Shown here piece after piece: positions 36,520 to 46,869 of a stretch of DNA of 64,000 nt; the first letter of the stretch is position 1; each line of letters begins with the position of its first letter. Made by a program: the position numbers and the translations under genes. The DNA is taken from NCBI RefSeq assembly GCF_963930625.1, contig NC_089257.1, positions 57,176,100 to 57,240,099 on the forward strand, written 5' to 3'. The notes beneath the pieces are model-generated. The model did no database searches, was not told the DNA's origin, and saw only the letters and a program-made list of their open reading frames with translations. The stretch comes from Muntiacus reevesi (lineage: Eukaryota > Chordata > Mammalia > Artiodactyla > Cervidae).

Positions 36520-37805
36520 TTGCTGGGGAAAAAATAAGGTTATTTTGATAAATACGGATACGTGAGATGGGGGACGGGGCTCACGAAGATAATTGGAGAA
36601 TCCTACTGGGCTGAAATGCTCATCCAGCCTTTGTGGTAGCCCCCAGTCACTTCTGAATGGCCCAGGACTCCACCAAGCACTGTTTGGAACAACTTGTCCA
36701 GCCCTCCTTTTAGTGAATGAGGACAGAGAGTCAGCAGCAGATCTGGGCTGAACCCAGGCCTCCTGCTCCCTGTCCCAGGGCTCCCTTTCAGCCTCCCAAA
36801 CCCTCAGCATGATGCATTCTGGAGCCATGATGCAATGTGGTCCTTCCTGTTCTTTTCACCCTGGGTGCCAGCGGCCCACCATCCTGTTCCAGGCATTTCC
36901 CACCAGCCCCTGCCCCAGGCCGGAGCCAGGAGGGAGCCAGGCCCTTCCCAACTGACTCCAGTCTGGGCTCTGTTCCTAATGTGTGTCATCCGGCGAAGGA
37001 AGGCCCATGGCCCAAGACCCTTCTTGGAACCCTAAGTGGCGGGCATTCCCAGTGGGTTCCAGATGAGGGTGGGTGAGGAGTTGGGGGGACAGGTACAACC
37101 ACCGAGAGCCTTGGCAAGGGGGGATCCAGAAGCACCCCGCATCATGGGCCCCACAGCAGTTGGGGGCATTTATGGGCCTTCCTATAAACTTCTGAGAGGG
37201 TAACTTTATCCTGCTTCTTTCGGCCAAGTATTCTCCTCCAGCAGCTGGTCACAAAGCTGGTTAATCTCCCAGAGTGCTCAGCCTAAAACCCGTGACTCAC
37301 AGCACAGCCAGTGTGGGGGAGGGGGCAGCCGCCTCCAAAACGTGGCGCCCAGAGTCAGCTGTTCTGGGGGCCTTCTCGAGTTTCTCCAACTCAGGGCTGA
37401 TATTCCGGGACTTGCCTCCCCTCCCAGAGTCCTGCTCCTCACTGACCCCTAGATTCGAGCCATGAGATGTCGGGGCCCTGGAGGAGAGCCAGCGCAAGGC
37501 CTTGACTTTGGCCAAGACCTCAGGCTGTCCCCAGGAATGACCAGCAGGCAGTGGCCTTCAAGGGAAGGGTGAGGTTTCAAATGTAACTCTGGGAGTGAGC
37601 AGAGGAAGCCCTGCAGTTGGGGGTCCCTTGCCTGTACGGACCTGGAAAAATTCCCTTCAACCATGACTCCCTTACTTCAGAGCTGCTGTTCTTTGTCAGT
37701 GTGTGACATGAAGTCCGTGGGTAATGGCTGAAGCAGGCTTGCAGAAAGTAACACAAATGTCAAGTAGCCTGACTTGGGCAGAATAAACACAAGAGCTTTA
37801 AGGGA
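36520..37805. other. Unique DNA around the core enhancer
   Basis: Nothing nameable other than the core enhancer. The absence of any mobile element over about 1.3 kb is consistent with regulatory constraint. Confidence 0.6.
37040..37370 (+). promoter_or_regulatory. Probable MYOD1 core enhancer (about -20 kb)
   Basis: In human and mouse, a core enhancer of roughly 260 bp about 20 kb upstream drives early MyoD expression. This segment lies 20.2-20.5 kb before the inferred start and is unique DNA. It holds four E-boxes: CAGATG 37060-37065, CAGTTG 37157-37162, CAGCTG 37242-37247 and CAGCTG 37356-37361. It also has a TEAD/MCAT core CATTCC (37044-37049), a CArG-like GCATTTATGG (37166-37175, one mismatch) and an AP-1 site TGACTCA (37293-37299). 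The identification rests on distance and motif content; boundaries are approximate. Confidence 0.8.
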
Positions 37806-37811
37806 GAAAGG

Positions 37812-38008
37812 GGCTTCCCTTGTAGCTCAGTCGGTAAAGAGTCTGCCTGCAGTGCAGGAGACCTGGGTTCGATCCCTGGGTTGGGAAGATCCCCTGGAGA
37901 AGGAAATGGAAACCCACTCCAGTATCCTTGCCTGGAAAATCTCATGGACAGAGGAGCCTGGTAGGCTGCAGTCCATGGGGTCGCAAAGAGTTGGGCACGA
38001 ATGAGCGA
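37812..38008 (+). repeat. Bov-tA SINE
   Basis: Head CTTGTAGCTCAGTCGGTAAA and body ending TCGCAAAGAGTTGGGCACGA. It abuts a MIR, in which it is probably inserted. Confidence 0.96.
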
Positions 38009-38180
38009 TTTGGGTTCAAGTCCCAACTCTGCCACTTGTTAGCTGAGTGACTTCTCTCAGCCTCAGTTTCTTCATCTGTAAAATGGGCTGAGTAATAGTA
38101 CTAACTTCAGTGAGTTAATGTGAGAATCAGATGAGACTCAGTTTTGCCTACTTAGTAGGTGGGAGCTATGAATATTATTA
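38009..38180 (+). repeat. MIR SINE
   Basis: Very clear MIR core: caactctgccacttgttagc, cctcagtttcttcatctgta, aaatgggctgagtaatagta. Confidence 0.88.
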
Positions 38181-38184
38181 CTGA

Positions 38185-39150
38185 CATCATCATCATCATT
38201 ATTGCTCAGAAGGCAAAAGGCGAATTTTTATTTGTCAGGGACTTGTGTCTGTGTAGTAGTAAGGAAGCTCATGGTTCGAAAGTCTTTCAGTGACTCCTCT
38301 CATTTGACAGGAATCTATGTAGATGAACAGGACACTGCAAATGATGAGTGAATGTCTGTCAACCAGTGACATTGTGCTCATCAATGCTGAAGACCTAACT
38401 CGAGAAAGAGTCATGACAGGAACATGAGGGACGGGCTCTTCAGAGTAAAGCATACATCTTGTGTCACCCTTTGCTGCTGTGTCTCTGGCAATTCTCGTAC
38501 TCTATCCCCCTAGTCCCAGAAGCAGCCTGAGATTCCTGCGTGAGGAGGAACGAACCACTTTATAAGTTCCTTTCATGGGCCAGGCAGGCCTCTGTTAGAC
38601 TCATATATCTAATCGCATCTGATGTTCGTGGGAAAGGCACACTATTATCCCCATGTGGTAAACTGATCACAGTAGTAGACCTAGTTCTTCATGCCTAACA
38701 CTCATTGTCCCCGTTGTCATGTGACTCTGCAGCTCTTCACGTCAAGAGGCCTCTTTCTTCATCCCTCGGTTCTCAGTTCAATCAGGTAACTTGTTGTGGC
38801 TCTCAAGGGGCTTGAGTAGAGGTTTGAAAAAATGCTGTGTGCTTTGGCACTTTTGCACCACTTCCCTCACCATGAAAACATGCCCAGCCAGCCTGCTGGA
38901 TGATGAGAGACCTGCAGAGAAGAACTGAGTCACCCAGGTCAAGTCCAGCATGGAGCAGCCACAACAGGTGAGTGAGCCCAGCTGAGCCCACAATAGTCCT
39001 ATCTGCATGGCCCACCTGCAGATTCATAAACTAAATGCTTATTGTTTGAAGCCACTGAGTTGTGGAGTAGAACATGACATATAAGCGTTATCATAGGAAT
39101 AGATAAAAGACACAAACCTTTTTCAAAAAATAGACTTTATTTTTTAGAGT
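38185..39150. other. Unique DNA with an old repeat end
   Basis: No gene is seen. 38980-39110 (attgtttgaagccactgagtt) resembles the end of an old mammalian repeat. Confidence 0.45.
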
Positions 39151-39154
39151 ACCT

Positions 39155-40055
39155 TTCAGTTCAGTTCAATTCAGTCACTCAGTCGTGTCCAACTCTTTGT
39201 GACCCCATGAACCACAGCACGCCAAGCCTCCCTGTCCATCACCAACTCCCGGAGTCCACCCAAACCCATGTCCATCAAGTCGATGATGCCATCCAACCAT
39301 CTCATCCTCTGTCATCCCCTTCTCCTCCTATCCTCAATCTTTCCCAGCATCAGGGTCTTTTTCAACGAGTAAGCTCTTCGCATCAGGTGGCCAAAGTATT
39401 GGAGTTTCAGCTTCAACATCAGTCCTTCCAACGAACACCCAGGACTGATCTCCTTTAGGATGGACTGGTTGGATCTCCTTGCAGTCCAAGGGACTCTCAA
39501 GAGTCTTCTCCAACACCACAGTTCAAAAGCATCAATTCTTCGGTGCTCAGCTTTCTTCATAGTCCAACTCTTACATCCATACATGACCACTGGAAAAACC
39601 ATAACCTTGACTAGACAGACCTTTGTTGGCAAAGTAATGTCTCTGTTTTCTAATATGCTGTCTAAGTTGGTCATAACTTTCCTTCCAAGGAGTAAGCATC
39701 TTTTAATTTCATAGCTGCAATCGCCATCTGCAGTGATTTTGGAGCCCAGAAAAATAAAGTCAGCCACTGTTTCCACTGTTTCCCCATCTATCTGCCATGA
39801 AGTGATGGGACCGGATGCCATGATCTTAGTTTTCTGAATGTTGAGCTTTAAGCCAACTTTTCCACCCTCCTCTTTCACTTTCATCAAGAGGCTCTTTAGT
39901 TCTTCACTTTCTGCCATAAGGGTGGTGTCATCTGCATATCTGAGGTTATTGATATTTCTCCCGGCAAACTTGATTCCAGCTTGTGCTTCCTCCAGCCCAG
40001 CGTATCTCATGATGTACTCTGCATATAGGTTAAATAGGCAGGGTGACAATATATG
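39155..40055 (-). repeat. BovB LINE, 3' 0.9 kb
   Basis: On the minus strand an uninterrupted 245-codon frame (39312-40049) encodes the C-terminal half of the RTE reverse transcriptase. It has the catalytic motif YADD (in LRYADDTTLM) and the following thumb region. The 5' side is missing, so the copy is dead as an element. Confidence 0.96.
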
Positions 40056-40840
40056 TCTAGAGTAGCTTTAGATTCACAGAAAAATTGACTGGAAAGTACA
40101 GCGGGTTCCCATCTATCCACCATCCCCCTAACACACACTACCTCCCCAGATATCAGCATCCTGCTACATTTGTCACCTGGTACATTTGTCAGCATCAATG
40201 CACCTTCACTGACACATCATAGTCACCCAAAGGCCATGGTCTATATCAGGGCTCACTCTTGGCGTCTCACAGCCCACACTGCACTGTGCTTTGTCTCTCA
40301 GTCGACTCCCTGCAACCCCGTGGACTGTAGCCCACCAGGCTCCTCTGTCCATGGGGATTCTCCAGGCAAGAATACTGGAGTGGGTCGCCATGCCCTTCTC
40401 CAGGAGATCTTCCCAACCCAGGGATTAAGCCCACATCTCTCGCATTTGCAGTGGATTCTTTACCATCTGAGCCATCAGAGAAGCCCCTTACATCCTATAA
40501 GTTTAGACAAATTTATTGTGACATGTATCTACCATTATCGTTTCAAACAGAATAGTCTTACTGCCTTGAAACCCCTGTGCTCTGCCTATTCATGTGTCCC
40601 TCCCACCTGACCCTTGGCAACCATTGTTTTTTGCCTTTTTGGATATCATATAGTTGGAATCATACAGTATGTAATGTTTTCTTCCACTTAGCAATATGCA
40701 CTTAAGTTTTCATCATGTCTTTTCATGGCTAGATAGCTCATTTCTTTCTAGTACTGAATAATAATTCATTGTTGAATGTACCACAGTTTATTTATCCATT
40801 CACCTGCTGAAGGACATCTTGGTTGCTTTCTAGTTTTGAT
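40056..40840 (-). repeat. Old L1 (reverse) interrupted by a SINE
   Basis: Right part (40490-40840) reads ccacagtttatttatccatt and gaaggacatcttggttgctt, reverse L1 phrases. Left part 40056-40286 is probably the same element. Confidence 0.7.
40287..40488 (-). repeat. Bov-tA SINE inserted in L1
   Basis: Reverse copy: TCAGTCGACTCCCTGCAACC to GAGCCATCAGAGAAGCCCC. Confidence 0.95.
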
Positions 40841-41024
40841 ATGCCATTTTTAGGTGAGGAAACTGAAGCACAAAGTGGTTAAGTAGCACATAGCCATAAG
40901 TGGCAAGTCTGGGATTCAAATTTAGGTTTCATTCCAGAAATCATAAACTCAAGGGTGTGGGATCGCTCTAACATTCAACAGGTGGAACCACCACTGAATT
41001 GTGGATAGGTGTGACCTTAAACAT

Positions 41025-41240
41025 AGCAGTTTATTGAGTCCTTACTATGTTCCCAGCTCTGTGCTTTGGACCCACTTTTCATACAAGCTCTTATTTAATA
41101 TCCACAACAGCACTTTGACAAACTTACACCTCCACCTTTCATATGTGGAGAGTGAGGCTCAGAGAGATTAAGGAGCTTGCCAAAGTCACATAGTCAGTAG
41201 CAGAATCATCATAGGCAGCTTGACTCCCAGAGCCCACAGT
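41025..41240 (+). repeat. MIR-family SINE
   Basis: Contains ccttactatgttcccagctc, agtgaggctcagagagatta and gccaaagtcacatagtcag. Confidence 0.75.
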
Positions 41241-41426
41241 CATAACCACGCTATCGACATCACTTCCCTTCCTGTGGCTCTTATTTTTCATCTTCCTTAA
41301 AGGTCACTCCAGGATCTCTGCTTCCATCTCAGGGGCACACCATCTGTTAGCCTGGGGAACAGTCACCAACCTCTTGGCCATCTCTGCAAAATGAAGAAAA
41401 CTATCCTTGCTTACCTAGCAGGAGTT

Positions 41427-43350
41427 TGCTGTTGTTGTTCAGTCCTTCGGTTGTGTCCAACTCTTTGCAACCCCATAGACTGCAGCACACCAGCCTTCCC
41501 TGTCCTTCACCATCTCCTGGAGCTTGCTCAAACTCATGTCCATTGAGTCAATGATGCCATCCAACCATCTCATCCTCTGTCGTCCCTTTCTCCTCCTACC
41601 TTCAGTCTTTCTCAGCATTAGGGTCTTTTCTAATGAGTCAGTTCTTCGCATCAGGTGGACAAAGTTTTGGAGTTTCAGCTTCAGCATCAGTCCCTCCAAT
41701 GAATATTCAGGATTGATTTCCTTTAGGATTGACCAGCGTTATCTCCTTGCAGTCCAACGGACTCTCAAGAGCCTTCTTCAATACCACAGTATTTCAAAAG
41801 CATCAATTCTTTGGCACTGAGCTTTCTTTATATCCAACTCTCACATCCATACATGACTACTGGAAAAACCGTAGATTTGACTTTATGGGCCTTTGTTGGC
41901 AAAGTGATGTCTCTGCTTTTTAGTATGCTGTCTAGGTTTGTCATAGATTTCTTCCAAGGAGCAAGGGCCTTTTAATTTCATGGCTGCAGTCACCATCTGC
42001 AGTGATTTTGGAGCTCAATGGAAACAGTCTGTCACTGTTTCCATTGGTTCCCCATTTATTTGCCATGAAGTGATGGGACCAGATGCCATGATCTTAGTTT
42101 TCTGAATGTTGAGTTTTAAGCCTGCTTTTTCACTCTCCTCTTTCACCTTCATCAAGAGATTCTTTAATTCCTCTTCACTTTTTGCCATGAGGGTGGTATC
42201 ATCTGCATATCTGAGGTTATTGATATTTCTCCTGTCAATCCTGATTCCAGCTTGTGCTTCATCCAGCCCAGCATTTCACATGGTGTACTCTGCATATAAG
42301 TTAAATAATCAGTGTGACAATATACAACCTTGACGTACTCCTTTCCCAATTTTGAACCAGCCTGTTGTTCCATGTCTGGTTCTAATTGTTGCTTCTTGAC
42401 CCACATACAGGTTTCTCAGGAGGCAGATAAAGTGGTCTGGTATTCCCATCTCTTTAAGAATTTTCCATGGTTTGTTGTGATCTACACAGTCAAAGGCTTT
42501 AGCATAGTCAATGAAGCAGAAGTACATATTTTTCAGGAATTCTTTTGCTTCTATGATCCAACGGATGTTGGCAATTTGATTTCTGGTTCCTCTGCCTTTT
42601 CTCAATCCAGCTTGGACATCTGGAATTTCTCTGTTCACATACTGTTGAAGCCTAGTTTACGGAGAATTTTGAGCATTACTTTGCTAGCGTGTGAGATGAG
42701 CGCAATTGTACAGTAGTTTGAACATTCTTTGGCATTGCCTTTCTTTGGGACTGGAATGAAAACTGACCTTTTCCAGTCCTGTGAGTTTTCCAAATTTGCT
42801 GATATATTGAGTGCAGCCCTTTCACAGCATCATCTTTTAGGATTTTAAATAACTCAGCTGGAATTCCAACACCTCAACTAGCTTTGTTCATAGTGATGCT
42901 TCCTAAGGCCCGCTTGACTTCGCATTCCAGGATGTTTGGCTCTAGGTGAGTGATCACACCATTGCGGTTATCTAGGTCATTAAGATCTTTTTAAAAAGAT
43001 ACGTAAATATAGTTCTTCTATGTATTCTTGCCACCTCTTCTTAGGTCTTCTACTTCTGTTAGGTCCATACGTTTCTGTCCTTTATTGCGCTCATCTTTTC
43101 ATGAAACATTCCCTTGGTATCTCTAATTTTCTTGAGGAGATCTCTAGTCTTTCCCATTCTATTTTTTTCCTCTATTTCTTTACATTGAACACTTAGGAAG
43201 ACTTTCTTATCTCTCCTTGCTATTCTTTGGAACTCTGCATTCAGATGGGTGTATCTTTCCTTTTCTCCTTTGCCTTTCACTTCTCTTCTCTTCTCAGCTA
43301 TTTGTAAGGCCTCCTAAGACAACTATTTTGCCTTTCTGCATTCTTTTTTT
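41427..43350 (-). repeat. BovB LINE, 3' 1.9 kb
   Basis: The longest BovB copy here. Its minus-strand frames are pieces of one RTE protein: 43059-43280 (KKIRDTKGMFHEKM), 42309-42638 (reverse transcriptase with AFDCVDH and GVRQGC motifs) and 41439-41699 (C-terminal end). Frameshifts and stops separate them. The 5' side with the endonuclease is absent. Confidence 0.96.
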
Positions 43351-43766
43351 CTTGAAGAAAAAGCAGCAATTTAGTCCAGCAAAGATTTCTTGTCTCCTTT
43401 GTTTATGCCTACGTAATTTCCTGAATGTGTCTCAGCCACCACACTTACCATGTGCATTATACATTTTATTTTTTCAGGACCCATGTCATTTCCAGACATG
43501 TAGGAGATGCATGTAATTAGGATATAGGTTAAGCTGCTATAATAACAAAGATGACTAAAAGTACAGTTTGTTTCTTTCTTACATAAAATTCCAGGGAGGG
43601 GCCAAAGACTTACAGGGAAGCTTAACAATACTGGGGATCCAGCTTCTTTCTATCTTGTTGCTTTGTGATCCTTAGTAAATAACTTCCATCACATGATCTA
43701 AAATGGTTATATTAGTTTCCTATTGCTGCTGAAACAAAGTGCCACAAACAGTGGTTTAAAATAACT

Positions 43767-43918
43767 AGAGGAGGTGGGATGGCAGGGGACGGTGGGGTGA
43801 GAAGGTGGCTTAAGAGGGAGGGGATGTATGTATACTTATGGCTGATTCACTTTGTTGTACAATGAAACCAACACAACATTGTAAAGCAATTATCCTCCAG
43901 TTTAAACACACACACACA
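43767..43918 (+). repeat. L1 3' end with (CA)n tail
   Basis: Last 150 bases of a ruminant L1 (tatggctgattcactttgtt, aacacaacattgtaaagcaa), ending in TTTAAA and a short CA run. Confidence 0.88.
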
Positions 43919-43921
43919 CCT

Positions 43922-45359
43922 AGAGCCAGACATCCTGGAGTGTGAAGGCAAGAGGGCCTTAGAAAGCATTACTATGAACACAGTTAGTGGAGGTAATAAA
44001 ATTCCAGCTGAGTTATTTCAAATCCTAAAAGATGATGCTGTTAAAGTGCTGCACTCAGTATGTCAGCAAATTTGAAAAACTCAGCAATGGCCATAGGATT
44101 AGAAAAGGTCAGTTTTCATTTCAACCCTAAAGAAGGGCAATGCCTAGGAATGTTCAAACTACCATACAGTTGTGCTCATTTCACATGCTAGCAAAGTAAT
44201 GTTCAAAATCCTTCAAGCTAGGCTTCAGCAGAACATGAACCGAGAACTTCCCAGTGTACAAGCTGGATTTAGAAAAGGCAGAGGAACCAGAGATCAAATT
44301 GCTAACGTTTGTTGGATCATAGAATAAGCAAGAGAATTCCAGAAAGACACCTATTTCTGCTTCATTGACTATGCTAAAGCCTTTGACTGTGTAGATCACA
44401 ACAAATCACAGCAAATTCTTAAAGAGATGAGAATACTAGACCACCTTACCTGTCTCCTGAGAAACCGGTATGCAGGTTGGAAAGTAAGTTAGAGCCGGAC
44501 ATGGAACAATGGACTGGTTCAAAATTGGGAAAGGAGTACGTCAAGGTTGTATATTGTCACCCTGATTATTTAACTTATATGCAGAGTATGCCATGTGAAA
44601 TGCTGGGCTGGATGAAGCACAAGCTGGAATCAGGATTGCTGGCAGAAATATCAACAACCTCAGACATGCAGCTGACACCACTCTAATGACAGGAAGTGAC
44701 AAGGAACTAAAAAGGCTCTTGATGAGGGTAAAAGAGAAGAGTGGAAAAGCGGGCTTAAAGCTCGACATTCAGAAAACTAAGATCATGGCATCCAGTCCTA
44801 TCACTTCATGGCAAATAGATGGGAAAAAAGTGGAAACTGTGCAGATTTTATCTTCTTGGGCTGTGGATGGTGACTACAACCATGAAATTAAAAGATGCTT
44901 GCTCCTTGGAAGAAAAGTTATGACCAACCTACACAGTATATTAAAAAGCAGAGACATTCCTTTGCCAACAAAGGTCTGTCTAGTTAAAGCTATGGTTTAT
45001 CCAGTAGTCGTGTATGGATGTGAGAGTAGGACCATAAAGAAGGCTGAGCACCGAAAGCCTGATGCTTTTGAACTGTGGTGTTGGAGAAGACTCTTGAGAG
45101 TCCCTTGGACTGCAAGGAAATCAAGTCAGTCAACCCTAAAGGAAATCAACCCTGAATATTCACTGGAAGGACTGATGCTGAAGCTGAAGCTCCAATACTT
45201 TGTCCACCTAATACGAAGAACTGACTCATTGGGAAAGACCCTGATGCTGGGAAAGATTGAGGGTGGGAGGAGAAGGGGGGCAACAGAGATGAGATGGTTG
45301 GATAGCATCACCAACTTAATGAACATGAATTTGAGCAAACTTCAGAAGACAGTGTAGAA
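43922..45359 (+). repeat. BovB LINE, 3' 1.4 kb
   Basis: Forward copy starting inside the reverse-transcriptase region. A 223-codon frame (44686-45357) covers the C-terminal part, but the YADD region before it is damaged (CAGCTGACA where the motif should be), so the protein is broken. Confidence 0.96.
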
Positions 45360-46041
45360 CAAGCAACAACACTATTATCTTACAAGTGTCCTTACAGGGC
45401 TAAGATTAAGGTGTTGGCAGAGCAGCATTCCTTTCCAGGGCTTTAGAGGGTAATTCTTTCCTTGCCTGTTCCAGCTTCTAGAAGCTATCTGTATTTTTTG
45501 GCTCATGGCCACATCACTCTGACTGGTGCTTCTGTAATCAGTTTTCTTCTCTGAATGTTCCTGCTTCTGCCTTTTCCTTTATGGACTCTTGTGATTACCT
45601 TGGGCTCACCTAGGTAATGCTGGATTATCTCCCTATCAAGATCTCTAAGTTCATCACACCTGCAAAGTCCTCTACGCCATGTAATCCACAGGTTCTGGAG
45701 ATTAGAAAATGGACGTCTTTGGTGGCCCATTAATCTAACACAGATGTCTACTCCAACTCCTGTCATTCACCCTTATTCCAACCAAAGGGGAGGAGGAAAG
45801 GAGAAGTCATAACTAAGAAGTTGCTTACAAATTACTTCCATTCATACCCCATTGGTCAGAACTTACTCACATGGCTACAGATAGCTGCAAGGGAATCTGG
45901 AAAATGTAGTCTTCTGGTCACGCTTCAGTCTAAAAATTATATTAGTAAGCAAAACAGCAACAAAACAAACAAACATATGCCACAGGAGTGCAATCAGGAA
46001 ACTGCAGACGATAGGAAATTCTGCAGGACAAACAACCCAGC

Positions 46042-46162
46042 TTTTGTTTGTTTGGCCACGCCGCCTGGGTTGTGGGATCTTATTTCCCAATCGGGGATTG
46101 AACAGGGCTGTGACAGTGAAAGTGTTCAGTTCTAAACACTGGGCCACCAGAGAATTCCCTAA
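46042..46162 (-). repeat. tRNA-Glu-derived SINE (CHR type), partial
   Basis: Reverse copy. Read on the minus strand, it begins GGGAATTCTCTGGTGGCCCA and has the TTCAATCCCCGATTGGG box. Confidence 0.85.
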
Positions 46163-46169
46163 ACAATGG

Positions 46170-46605
46170 AGTTTTTGTTTTTCAATTAATAAATTACAAA
46201 GGAAGAAAGATATTGAATTTAGATTTACAGAGGCTTAAAAAGATGAGCCAATCACAATGTGTAAGCCAAATTTGGATCATGAGTCAAACAAACAAATGAA
46301 CAAATAAAAACATATCTGAGATAATTGGAAATTTGATTATTGTTTAGATATTTTGTGGTAAAAGGAATTACTATCAGTTTTTTAGGTAGTTTGATGGTAT
46401 TGTGCTTATGACAACAAAAGTTCTGATGTTTTAGAAATATATAATCAAATATGCACAAGTGAAATGATATAATGTCTGAAATTTGTTTCACAACAACAGG
46501 ATGGGAAAAAGGGAAAATACATGAACAGGTCAGCTTTGGATATGAGCTAATGGCTGTCAGAGCTATTAGCCAGGCTCTTTATGCTGCTATGTCTCTTTCT
46601 ACATT
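46170..46605. other. A/T-rich DNA without recognisable features
   Basis: No gene or nameable repeat. Confidence 0.5.
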
Positions 46606-46611
46606 TGAAAA

Positions 46612-46806
46612 GAAGAAAGAAAGTGAAGTTGCTCAGTCGTGTCCTACTCTTTGCGACCCCATGGACTGTAGCCTACTAGGCTCCTCCGTCCATGGGATTC
46701 TCCAGCCAAGAATACTGGAGTGGGTTACCATTTCCTTCTCCAGGGGATCTTCCCAACCCAGAGATCGAACCCAGGTCTCCCACATTGGAGACAGACGCTT
46801 TAACCT
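46612..46806 (-). repeat. Bov-tA SINE, head truncated
   Basis: Reverse copy starting GAAGTTGCTCAGTCGTGTCC and losing similarity at acagacgctttaacc. Confidence 0.94.
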
Positions 46807-46845
46807 TTACGTTTGAAGTTATTCATAATTTTTAAAAAACTGTAA

Positions 46846-46865
46846 AAAAAGAAGAAGAAGAAGAA
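46846..46865. repeat. (GAA)n short run
   Basis: Five to six GAA units after an A run. Confidence 0.85.
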
Positions 46866-46869
46866 ATTT

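Larger units (their letters stand above)
43705..45740 (+). repeat. Old mammalian repeat split by nested LINEs
   Basis: Left piece 43705-43763 (agtttcctattgctgctga ... cagtggtttaaaataact). Right piece about 45361-45740 (caacaacactattatcttac ... ccttgtgattaccttgggct-like). L1 and BovB sequence lies between. Same family as 27795-29120. Confidence 0.7.

Noticed and set aside
39312..40049. 245-codon reverse-transcriptase frame as a gene
   Set aside because: It is the C-terminal part of a truncated BovB element, listed as a repeat.
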